NCBI GenBank assembly: GCA_036399695.1
Contig: DASWMP010000008.1
Location: 1-63,193 of the forward strand
DNA length: 63,193 bases
Source: DASVEE01 sp036399695
Lineage (GTDB): Bacteria > Acidobacteriota > Thermoanaerobaculia > Gp7-AA8
Direction of reading: 5' to 3'
A model generated the notes under the pieces. It worked only from the letters and a program-made list of their open reading frames with translations, was not told where the DNA came from and searched no databases. Of the stretch, positions 22,710 to 34,500 are shown in pieces (positions within the stretch are counted from its first letter, which is position 1; each line of letters begins with the position of its first letter). The position numbers and the translations under genes were made by a program.

Positions 22710-25571
22710 CTACCCCAGGTCGGCGGCGTCGTCGACCGAGACTTTGCGGCTGACGACGTCCGCCAGCAGGGTTTCGTAGAAGGCGAGGTCCACGGTCGCT
22801 TCGGGCTGGCGGTTGGCCTTGATCGGAATCCGCCCGGCGGTCGCCGGCGGGAACGGCGACTTGGTTTCACTCTCGAGGGCCCGCGAGGCCAGCCCCCGCA
22901 CCTGCACGCGGACGTTCCCCTGAGGATCGCACAGGTCGAGGTCGACGGTGGAGGTGCCGTTCTTCCCGTACCGCAGCCAGGCCACCATCTCCGCCGACGG
23001 CTCCGCCAGGATGCGCACCGACTCGACGGCGAACGGCACGGAGGGTTTGCCGGGCAGGTGGTCGAAGTCGACGAACAGCCCGAGGGAGGCCTGCAGGGCG
23101 CTGTCCATCAGGCTGGGATGGAGCACGTAGTCCTGCTGACTGCCCGCGACGCCCGCCGGCAGCCGTAGTTGCGCGAGCAGTTGCTGCTCGCCGAAACGGA
23201 TGCTCGTGATCCCCTGATGGGCCGGCCCATACTCCAGCCCCATCCTTCCGAACAGCTCGTAAACCTCGGCGGCGTCGAGCTGCCCGTCCCGCATCTCCCC
23301 GGCGAGGCGCACCAGGTCGATGGCCCGGACCGCCGCGTCAGGGCTGAAGAGCCCCTGCCCCTGGCAGTGCAGCGTCTCCTGCTCGCCGGCCAGGCTGTAG
23401 ATCTCGAAGTCGATCCGGTTCGCCCCGTTCGCCACCAGCGCGATCGAGACCGTGGCCGCGCCGGTGACGACGATCGGCTTCAGCCAGACGATGTTCTGCA
23501 GCTCGAGGACGCTCCCAGCCGCGGAGGCCGGTGAGGCCTGCACGATCGCCGCGCGGGCCATCTCCAGATAGGCCACGCCCGGCAGGACTGCCCGCGTCTG
23601 GCCGTTCGTGCGCACCTGATGGTCGGTGAGGAAGAACTCCGTGCCGTTGAAGGTGGTGGTGAAGCGCTGCTCGCTGAGGTCGGAGGTATTGCGGTGCAGC
23701 AACGGATGCAGCACCTCGACCGCCGCGGAGGAGGCCACCTGCACGTTCACGACAGGGTCGATCCAGCAGCGCTCTTTCGCGAAGGGGTAGGTCGGCAGGC
23801 TGACGCGCCGCGGCTTCTCCCCTCGGTACAACTGCTCCCACTCGATCTCCAGCCCCTTGACCCAGAGCTCCAGCAGCTTGGCCCATTTGCCCCGCTCGAG
23901 CCACTTGCCGACCGCCTCGCGCAGCTCTTCATCCCCTCGGAAGAGCGCCAGCGTCTCGCTGTTCCGCCGCACCTCGCCGCGATAGAGGCCGTCGATGCCG
24001 CTCTTGCCGTCGAGAAACGCGCCGAGCTTCGTCTCCAGTTCGTCCAGCGATCCGGCCGTGAAAGCCAGCCGGTGATCCATCGCCTCGCGGCCGATCTGTA
24101 ATGTATATGCGGCCGCGGCCAGGTCACTGGCCTGCACATCTCCGCGGGCGATGGCCTGGCGCAGATTGACGGCCTGCTCCTTCAGCCGCTCGCCGTCCTT
24201 CGCCGAAAGCACGATGACGGCGGGCCCGGTGGTGGCGGGAGACTGCACCGCGCCGCCGGCATACTCCTCCACCACCACATGGGCGTTGACGCCGCCGAAG
24301 CCGAACGAGCTCACGCCCGCCAGGAGCGGCCGTGCGCGTCCGGCTCCATCCTTCAACGGCCGCCACGGCTGATTCTCGCGGACGAGGTAGAAGGGGGTGT
24401 CCTCGAGGTGGATGTAGGGGTTGATCTCCTCGCAGTGCAGGCTGCGCACGAGCGTGCGGTGCTGCATCTGCAGGATGATCTTGATCAGCCCCGCGGCGCC
24501 GGCCGCCAGTTCGAGGTGACCGATGTTGGTCTTCACCGAGCCCAGTCCGCAGTAGCCGGTGGCCGGCGCTTCGCCGAGCTCCTCGTGCAGGCTGCGGAAC
24601 GCGCTGGTCAGGCCGTTGATCTCGATCGGATCGCCGAGAGGCGTACCGGTGCCATGAGCTTCGATGTAGGAGACGCTGGCGGGATTGACGCCGGCGCGGC
24701 GATAGGCGTCCTTGATCAGCTCCGCCTGCGCCTGGGGATTCGGCGCCGTCAGCGACTGCGCGCGTCCGCCGTGGTTCTCCGCGCTGCCGCGGATCAGGGC
24801 GTAGATGTGATCGCCGTCCCGCTCCGCCGCGCTCAGTTTCTTGAGCACGACCATGCCGACCCCTTCGCCGCGGGCATAGCCATCCGCCCGGCTCGAGAAG
24901 GTCTTGCACTTGCCGTCCGGGCTGAGCATGCCGGCCTTGTTGAAGCTGACGTGCAGCGTCGGGAAGAGCGTGTTGACGCCGCCGACGAGGGCCATGTCGC
25001 AGTCGTCGGCCAGAATCGCCCGCACCGCACGATGCACGGCCACGAGTGAGCTGGAGCAGGCCGTTTCAACCGGCTCGCTCGGCCCGTGCAGGTTCAGGAG
25101 GTAGCTGAGGCGGTTCGGGCCGACGGAGGGCACGAGTCCGGTCGCGGTGTAGCCCTCGATGCCGGTACCGTCGTGCGTCAGCAGCAGTTCGCCGTAGCCG
25201 GTGTTGGCCGTGCCGATGAAGACGCCGGTGCGGCTGCCCCACAACTGCTTCGGTCCGTATCCGGCGTCCTCGAACGCCTTCCAGCCGTACATCATGGTCA
25301 GCCGGTGCTGCGGGTCCATGCGCTCCGCTTCGCGCGGGGAGATGCCGAAGAACAGCGGATCGAACTCGTCGACCCCGTCCATGAAGGCGCCCCACTTCAC
25401 GCTGCTCCGGTTGCCGTCTTCTTTCTCGTCGGCATAGAGCGCTTCCCAGTCCCACCGGCTCTTCGGAATCTCCACGACGCTCTGCCGGCCTGCCAGGAGG
25501 TTGGCCCAGAAGGCGTGCAGGTCGTCGGCGCCGGGGAAGCGTCCGCTCATGCCGATGATGGCAATGGGCTC
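22710..25571 (-). other. PKS A module 3, first half: KS-DH with docking tail
   Basis: KS (VETACSSS, Cys4260, EAHGTGT, KTNIGHLE) and DH (FFLTDHQV, LHPSLMDSALQ), both apparently active. The protein ends with ETLLADVVSRKVSVDDAADLG, a short helical tail resembling the docking pattern at the PKS B start. The KR and ACP needed to finish the module are the first domains of PKS B. Confidence 0.85.
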
Positions 25572-28500
25572 GGCGTGCTGCGGCGCCGGTGCTGCCGCGG
25601 CCGTGGTGGCCGTCGTGGCAGCGGCCTGCGCTCTGCCGCGCTTCCGTCCAAGTCGCGCGTCGCGTGCCGCGACCGGCGCCGGCGCTTCGCTTCTTCCCAT
25701 CGGTCCCATGGGTCCCATAGGGCCCATAGGTCTCTCGCGGCTCACGCTGAGCCCGAGCTTCTCCACCAGCCGCTCCGCGTGATGCTCCGCCAGGTATCGG
25801 GCAAACGCCCGCACCGTCGGGTGCTCGAAGAAGATCGTCGGCATCAACTCCAGCCCGCAGGCGCGGTTCACATGGTTGGCAAAGCCCGTCAGGCTGATCG
25901 AGTCGAACCCGAATTCGCTCAGCTCCGCGTCGAGATCGACATCCTCTTTCTTCACCTTGAGCAGCGTGCCGACGGCGTCGACGAGCCACTTTTCGATGCT
26001 CTCGCGCAGCTCCGCACGGTCGCGTGGTGCCTCGCTCCCGACGACGCGCGCCGTCTGCGGAACCGGCATCGCCGGTGCGGCCGTGCGCCCCAGCAGCTTC
26101 TCCACAAGCTTCGCGCCGTGCGTCTTCGCCAGATGAGCGGCGAAGGCGCGCACGGTCGGATGCTCGAAGAACACCGTCGGCATCAGCGCAAGGCCGAAGG
26201 CCTGATTGACGTGGTTGGCCAGGCCGGTGAGGCTGATGGAGTCGAACCCGAACTCGCTCAGCTCCGCGTCGGGATCGACGTCCTCTCTCTTTACCTTGAG
26301 CAGCAGGACGACGGCTTCGGCGAGCCAGCTTTCGATCTTGGGCAGTAGCGCTGCTTCGTTAGGCGCACCGCTCTGCGCAGGGGCGGGGGCGATGGTACCG
26401 ATGGGACTGACAGGACTGATAGGACCCATGGGAAGAGACGCGGTGACGGGCGCGGTCACCGGCACGGTCGCACGACGTTTGTGCCGGATCACGCCGTTGC
26501 TTTCCGCGATGATGATCTGCTGCCCCAACCCGTACGCGCCATGCGCGGGGAAGGAGACGTGGCCGAAGCCTTCCTCCTCCAGCACTGCTTTCCAGCTCGT
26601 GTCCGTGAGGCCGGGGCTGCCTTCGATGCGCAGCTCCGGATCGGCGTAGGCCCACCAGCCTTCCAGCAGCCCGAAAGTGAGGTGCATGAAGGCGCTGTTG
26701 GTGCTGATCTCGTTCAGCACGAGGATGCCGTTCTTCTTCAGCGCCGCTTTCGCATTGCGCAGCGTGTCGCGCATGCGCTGCGTGGCGTGCAGCACGTTCG
26801 CGGCGAGGACGACGTCGTACGCACCACGCTCGACGCCCTGCTCATCGAGGCTCTTCTCCACGTCCACCACGGCGTAGCGCAGGTAGTCACGTCCGGCGCC
26901 GTAAGCGTTCTCGCCATGCACGAGGAACCACTTGGAGACGTCGCTGTAGCAGTACTCCCGGACGTGCGGGCGATAGTCGTCCAGCTTGCGCAGGAGCCCT
27001 TCGCTGCTCCCGCCGGTGCCGGCGCCCAGCTCCAGCAGACGCAGATTGAGAGAGGCGTCCTCGCGGGCGCCACGCTCCTCGACGTACCAGCCAACGACGT
27101 CGGCCATCACGCCGTTGAAGTAGTCGGCCACGCTGTTGTTCTTGTAGACCGCGCCCACGAGGTCCAGCGAGGAGCTCGGGAAGATGACGTCCGTTGCCCG
27201 CCGCTCGCCGCGCAGGATGGGCCGGAGGCTGCGCATCGTGGCGTCGACCAGCTTCACGTGAGCCTGCATGCCGGGGTGGGCTTCGGACCAGCGCCCCGTT
27301 TCCTGCTCCCACTCGCGCCAGAGTTGTCCGGCGTCCGCTGTTGCATCGAGCGAAGCGCCGTGTGCGGCGAGGAGGCGCAGGGTCTCTTGCGTCCAGCGCT
27401 CGTAGGCGCTGATGATGCCGGCCGGTGTTGCGGCGACCGCGCCGGCGGGATTGCTTCCGAGGGTGGCCATCTCCGCCGCCAGCAGCTTCACCAGCATGGC
27501 GTCGAGCTCCTGGCGCTCCTGCTGCCACGACGGCGGCCATTCGCGCACGTCGCGTTCCGCCAGCAGCGTGGCGGAGACGGAGGGCGCGTCCTGGCGGGCG
27601 ACCGTCAGGGCCTCCCCTTCCGACACGCCGAGTGCCCGCAACGCTTCCGGTCCGTTCGTCCGGAGCAGGCCGGCCCGATCGAGCGGTCCGCTCAGAAGCT
27701 GCTCCAGGCCGGCCATCGCTTCTTCGGCCTCGAGCGAGCCCCAGCCCATGCGGGCCATCCGCTCCTGATGCTCGGGCGCCGCCACGACGCCGACGCTCCC
27801 CCAGTAGCCCCACTGCATGACCTTCACCGGATACGCCGCCGTGGCCGACTGCCAGTCGGCAAAGGCATCGGTGAACGTGCAGCCGGCGGCGTAGTTGCTC
27901 TGCCCCGGCGCCTTGAGGAAGCTCTGCAACGAGGAGAAGTAGAGGACGAAGTCGAGCGGGTCCTGGCCGAACACCTGCGCCAGACGGACCGAGACGTCCA
28001 CCTTGGCGGCGAGCGCCGCACGGAACTGCTCTTCGGTCATGTTCGCCAGGCTTTTGTCGATGAGGACGATCGCCGAGTGGATGACGCCGTCGATGCGGTT
28101 GTAACGCTCCAGGATCAGCTCGCGCGCCCGCTCCAGCTCCTCGCGGCTCGTCGCATCCGCCGCGATGTAGAACGGACGTTCGCCACGTCCGCGCACGACC
28201 CGTTCCTGCGCCGCGGCGATGGAGGCGTCCTTCTCCCGCCGCCCGATCCAGGCCACGCGCGCGTCGTAGTTGGCGATGAGGTACTCGCTGAGGACTTCGC
28301 CCACGCCACCGGCGCCGCCGATCACGACGTACGCCCCTTCGGGCCTGAACTTCGGCTGGGGAGCCGGCGCCGAGGCGCATTCCACCAGCAGCTCGCGATA
28401 CCACTGGCCGTCGCGATGGGCCCAGCCGTCGCCGCGCGCATCGAACGGCAACCGCGCGACGTCCGTCCACGGCACATCGCCGTCGACGTCGACGAGCCGC

Positions 28501-31500
28501 ACGTTCCAGTTCCGGTACTCCTTGGCCATCGACCCGAGCAGCCCGCGCACGCTGGCGTGGGCCGGGTCGATCGCCTCGCCGCGACGGACCTGCTGCGTCG
28601 CGTTCGTGATGACCGTCCAGGCCAGCTCGCCGGCGCCGTAGCCGTCGCGCAGCAGCGCCTTGATCAGGCGGAACCCGAAGAGCACGCCGTGCTCCTGGGC
28701 GCGAATGAAACTCTCCGCGTCACCCGCGGAGGTGGGCGGCAGAATCCAGCACAGATGATCGATGCGCGTGCCCTGCAATTGCGCGGCAATTTCGTCGATG
28801 GTGGCGGAGCCATCGATGTTGATGAGCTCCGCGCCCGCAATCCCGGCACGCCCGCCGATGACCACCACCCGCTCGCCGGAGAGGGACTCGGTGAATTCGG
28901 GCTGCACGGCGTTCCAGACCGCCGCCAGCGTGACGGCGCCGCCGGTGGCCACGGGGAACGATGGGACCAATGGGACAGATGGGGTTCTCACAGGTCCGAT
29001 CTGTCCGACAGGTGCCATTGGTTGCATCGTTGCCTTTGCCCCCGCCTCGACACCACGCCGCTCCCGCGCCCGTGCCGCAAACCCTTTCACACGGACGCAC
29101 AAACGTCCCTGCGCATCACAGATATCCACGTCGATCTTCACGACGCGGTCACGCTGATGGCTGCCCGGCGCGAAGCGCACCCAGGCCATCATGTCCCCGG
29201 CGCATCGGGAAACGATCTGCACCGACTCGAGCGCGAAGGGCAGCCGCAGCTCGGAGGCGGACCAGCCGTCGATCAGGCCGAGGCTCCCCTGCAGCGCGCT
29301 GTCCATCATGCTGGGGTGAAGGACGTACTCGGCCGCGCTCTCGCGCACCTTTTCCGGCAACGTCAGGTGCGCCAGCAGCTCGTTCTGCCCGAGGTTGAGA
29401 CTCCTGATTCCACGGAAGGAAGGGCCGAGCATCAGCCCCTTCTGCGCGAACGCTTCATAGATGTTATCGGCGCGCACCGTGCCCTGCTGCATCCGCTGCT
29501 GGAGTCCGGCGACGTCGAGCAGTTCCGGCGCTGATTCAGGGCGCCACGCGGCGCGGCCCTGACAGTGGACGACGTCCGTGTCCCCGCCGTGGCTGTAGAT
29601 CTCGTATTCGATCTCCCCCTCTTCGTTCTCCGACAGAGCGATGCTGACCTCCGTCTCCGCCGTGACGACGAGCGGTTGCGACCAGACGTTGTTGACCAGC
29701 TCCAGGACGGACGCTTCGGGCCGGACCGGCGTGGCCTGCTCGATTGCCGCACGAGCCATCTCCAGGTACGCCACCCCGGGCAGCACCCGCTCCGCGCCGC
29801 AGCCGTCGGCCGCCACGCGATGATCGACGAGGAAGAACTCCTCACCGGTCAGTGTCGAGCCATACCGCTGGACGTCGAGGTCCGACGTATTGCGGTGGAG
29901 CAAGGGATGGAGCATCGCCGGCGCCGCCCCAGCGTGCACCGCCGTCACCGTGGACGGCGCGGTGTCGAGCCAGTAGCGGTCGCGGGCAAACGGATACGCC
30001 GGCAGCGGCAGGCAGCGGTACCGCCGGTCGCCATACAGCGGCGCCCAATCGATCTCCAGCCCCTCCGTCCACGCTTCGGCGATGCGCGCGAGACTCTGTT
30101 CCTTCCACCAGCTCGCGATGACTTCCACGCCCGGCGCGGAGGTCCGGTTGCCGCCTTTGCCGCGCACCGCGACACGTCCGCGACGGGAGTTCTCCGGCTG
30201 CTTGCCGTCGAGGATCGCGGCGAGCGCCGTCCGCAGCTCCTTCATGCTGCTGGCCACGACCGCGAGGCGCTCGCGCATCGCCTCACGCCCGGCCTGCAGC
30301 GTGTAGGCGATGTCGTGCAGTTGGTCCGCGCTCACCGCGCCGAGATAGCTCTCGAAGTTGCGGACCAGCGCGAGCAGGCGGTTCTCGGTACGGGCAGAGA
30401 AGACGAAGAGTGCAGGGCGGGCCGCGTCGTAATCGCGGCTCAATGCCGGAGCGGGGCTGCCCGCGTATTCCTCGAGGATCACGTGCGCGTTCGAGCCACC
30501 GGCGCCGAACGAGCTCACACCCGCGCGGCGGGGAAGCTGCGCGGGACGCGGCCAGGGCGCGAGCTCGCGCTGCACCTGGAAGCGGCTGCGCTGGAAGTCG
30601 ATGTTCGGATTCAGTTGCTCCGTATGCAGCGTCGGCGCAAGTTGCCCATGCTGCATCTGCAGGATGACTTTGACGATCGAGGCGACGCCAGCCGCCGCTT
30701 CGAGGTGCCCGATGTTCGACTTGATCGAACCGATGGCGCACTCGCGGCTGTCGTCGCCGCCGAGTCCGAGCGCCTTTTCCAGCCCCGCAAGTTCGATCGG
30801 ATCGCCGAGCGACGTGCCCGTGCCGTGTCCGTCGATGTAGGAGATGGTTCGCGGGTCGACGCCGCCGCGCTTCAATGCTTCGGCGATGACGTTCCCCTGC
30901 GCCTTCGGGCTCGGCACCGTGTAGCCGTTGGTCCGGCCGCCATGGTTGATGGCCGAGCCTTTGATCACCGCCAGGATGGAATCGCCGTCGGCAACCGCGC
31001 CGGCGAGAGGCTTGAGCAGCAGCGAGCAGACGCCTTCTCCCGGCACGTAGCCGTCGCCCCCCGCACCGTAGCTGCGGCAGCGGCCATCCGTCGAGAGGAA
31101 GCGCCCCCGCGACAGGAAGAGATACTTGCTGTTGGTGAGCGACAGGTTCACGCCGGCGACGATCGCGGACTGGCTTTCCCCTTCGCGGATGCTCTGACAG
31201 GCCACGTGCAGCGCGGTCAACGACGACGAGCACGCCGTGTCGATGGCCATGCTCGGCCCGGCCAGATCGAGGTAATACGAGATGCGGTTCGGGATGCTGT
31301 AGAGCAGGCTGCTCGGCGCGATGGGCGTGCCCGAGAGAGTGGCCTCGACGCCCGCGCTTTCGTACGGCTGCCAGAGCGCGCCGACGAACACGCCGACACG
31401 GCCGCCAGCCAGCGTCCGCAGGCGGTTCGGTGTGTAGCCGGCCCGCTCGAGCATCTCCCATACGACCTCGAGGAGCAGCCGTTCCTGCGGATCGATCAGC

Positions 31501-34500
31501 TCCGCCTCACGCGGCGAGATGTTGAAGAAGCCGGCGTCGAAGCGGTCGACGTCGTCGATGAAGCCGCCCCATTTGCCATAGATGCCGTTCTGTTCCGGAT
31601 CGGCGTCGTAGTACTTGCGGTAGTCGAAACGGCCGGCCGGGATCTCGGTGATGCAGTCGCGCCCTTCGCGGAGCACGTCCCACAGCTCGTCGAGGTTGCG
31701 CGCGCCGGGGAAGCGGCCCGCCGCGCTGACGATGGCGATGTCGTCCTGGTTCTGGCGAGCGCTGCTCACAGCTTCCGGAGCGCGTGCGCCGTCATGTTGT
31801 TCGGGCTCGCTCTGCGTCGCGACCACGCGCCGTTCGCTCACCGGTACGGCCGGCAGCGCCGCCAGCAGCTTCTCGCGATGCATGTCCAGGAAGTAGGCGC
31901 TCAGTTCGTCGATCGTCCGGTACTCGAAGAACAGCGTCTTGGACAGCGGCCCGAAGACGTGCTCGAAGATCTCGTTCAGCTCCACGACCATCACGGAGTT
32001 GACGCCGTACTGGTCGAAGCCCGTCTGGACGTCGAGCTCCCCCTCGGCGACGCCGATCGACGGCGCGATGAGGGACCGGAAGTAGGCACGCGCGCGGTCG
32101 TCGAGCTGTTCACCTGCTCCCATAGGTTCCATAGGTCCCATAGGTCCCATGGCGGGCTGAGCGACGGGCGTGATCTCGGCTGCCGGCGCCGGCTTCTCCG
32201 CGCCACGGGTCAGCACGTCCGCGTGATGCAGGACGAAGTAGCCGGCCAGCTCGGTGATGTTCCGGTATTCGAAGAAGAGCGTCTTCGGGAGCGGCCCGAA
32301 CACCTCTTCGAAGCTCTGGTTCAGCTCGACCACCATCACCGAGGTGACCCCGTAGTCGTCGAACTGAACGGAGAAGTCGATCTCGTCGGCCGCTAAGCCA
32401 ATCGGACCGGCCACGAGCGATCGGATCAGCTCCTGAGCGGCGGTGGCCAGCACTCCCTCTGCCAGCGGAGTCCGGGACGCGCTCTGCACCACTCTCGCTC
32501 CATGTGCCGCGGCGGCGCCCTGCTTCAGCGCGCGGATGGCGAAGCCGGTCAGGCGGACGACGACCTCACCGTCCATCCGGCAGACGTCGAGATCGAACTT
32601 CCTCATCTCCTCATTGCGGAGGTTGGCGGGCCGGGGCCGGCAATAGACGTAGCACTCGGCCGGAATTGGCGCGAGCACCTCGAGGTCGTCCATGCCGATC
32701 GGTACGTACCAGCGGTCGTTGCCGCTGCTCCGCTTGTTGCTGACGAGCGCCGTCTGGAACGCACCGGTCAGCAGCGCGGGATGCAGCACGTAATCGTCGA
32801 TCGTCCCGGCGACCTCCGCCGGCAGTACCAGCTTCCCCAGCGCCTCGGTATCGCTGAGCGAGATCTGCTGCATCGGCTGGAACGTCGTGCCGACGATGAG
32901 CCCCTCACCGCGGATCTGCCCGTAAACCTGCGCCGGATAGCGGGTCTCGTCACAACGCGCGGTCACGACGGCTACGTCGATCCGCGAATCGGCCGCCTTT
33001 GCCGGGTCGCCGGGCGTGACTTGCCCCATCGCGTGCAGGCGCTTCTCCCCGTCCGGCCCGAAGCTCACGACTTCATACGCGAGCTGATCGTCCTTTTTCG
33101 TGATCTGCACGTGCGCGCTGAAGTCTTCGGCCGGCGACGAGAGCGGGCTGGCCCAGTAGTTGTGCGTCAGCCTCCTGGCCACGCCGGTGCCGAGCACGAG
33201 ATCGGCCGCCTGCCGCGCCATCTCCACGTAGCAGGCGCCGGGCATGTTGTACTGCCCGTCGACGACGTGGTCGCGCAGGTAGAACTCGGCGGTCTTGAAG
33301 ACGCGGCTGAACCGGAGCTGCTGCCGGTCCGAGCGGTCGACGTCGATGAGGGAGCGGTTCCACCGCGCCACATCGCCGTTCGCTGCGACCGGCTCCGCTT
33401 TCCCGATGGCAATGAGGTGCGCGGCGAGCTTGTCGACGGTGTCGAGATCGAAGAAGAGCGTCGGCTTCAGATCGGCGCCGAAGTGCTTGTTGACGTCGTT
33501 GGTGACGCCGAGGAGCGCCGCGGAATCGAGACCGAGCTCACCGAGCGTGCGTCCGCCGGCGATGGCGTTGGGTGCGAGTCCCAGGTATCCGGCGAAGATC
33601 GTCTTGAGCTCGCGCTGAAGCCGGGCGAGCGGAGCTTCGGCCTCGGGTTGCGCCTGTGCTACGCGCACCGGCTGGTCGAGCCCGAGGCAACGTTCGATCT
33701 TTGCTTTGTCTCCGTCGAGGGCGATGAGCTGGTGCGTCTCGGGGAACGTCTGCTTCGCGAGCGCCAGTGCGGTCTCGAAGATGGCCACCCCGTCCGCGGT
33801 CGGCAGCGGCTTCATGCCGAAGACGCGCAGCAGATGGCGCTCCTCTTCGGCAGTCACGCGCATGCCACCCTGCGCCCACAGCGGCCAGTTGATCGCCAGG
33901 CTCACGCCTGAGCGGCGCTGCTCCGCCGCCAGCTCGTTCCGCACTTGCGTGAAGCTGTCGAGGAAGCTGTTCGCGGAGGCGTAATCGGACTGTCCCTGGT
34001 TGGGCATCACCGCGGCGATGGACGAGAAGACGACGAAGAAATCGAGCGGCTCGTCGCGCGTGAGGTCATCGAGGTTCAGCGCGCCCTCGATCTTCGGGGC
34101 GAGCACGCGCGCGAACGAGTCGTGCTGCTTGCGCAGGATGAACGCATCCTCGATGACGCCCGCCGCGTGAATGACACCGTCGATGGCGGGATGGACGGTC
34201 TTGATCTCCGCGAGCACGGCGGCGAGGGCGTCGCGATCGGTGATGTCGACGCTGAAGTAGTGACACTTGCCGCCGGCGCTCTCGATGTCGGCGATCTTCG
34301 CGGCGATCGCGTCAGTCATCGCGCTGCGGCCGAGCCAGAGGACCGTGGCGCCGTACGTCGACGCGAGATGCCGTGTGAAGACGGAGCCGAGGCCGCCGTT
34401 GCCGCCCGCGACGACGTAGACGCCCTTGCGCTTCAACAGCGGGGCCGCGGCATCGCCACCCTGAGCCGCCTCATGAACGATCCGGCGCACGTGACGTTCT

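Larger units (their letters stand above)
25770..31745 (-). other. PKS A module 2: KS-DH-KR-cMT-ACP-ACP
   Basis: KS with DTACSSS and a slightly unusual DGHGTGT; DH with both catalytic residues; KR whose catalytic stretch is NYAAGC, with Gly at the usual Asn position; SAM-dependent C-methyltransferase with LELGAGTGG; and two ACPs with the identical EFGFDSISLTG core. The expected product is an alpha-methyl, alpha,beta-unsaturated unit. Three 9-bp-repeat arrays lie in or beside this module, at the DH-KR, MT-ACP and ACP-KS joints. Confidence 0.85.
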
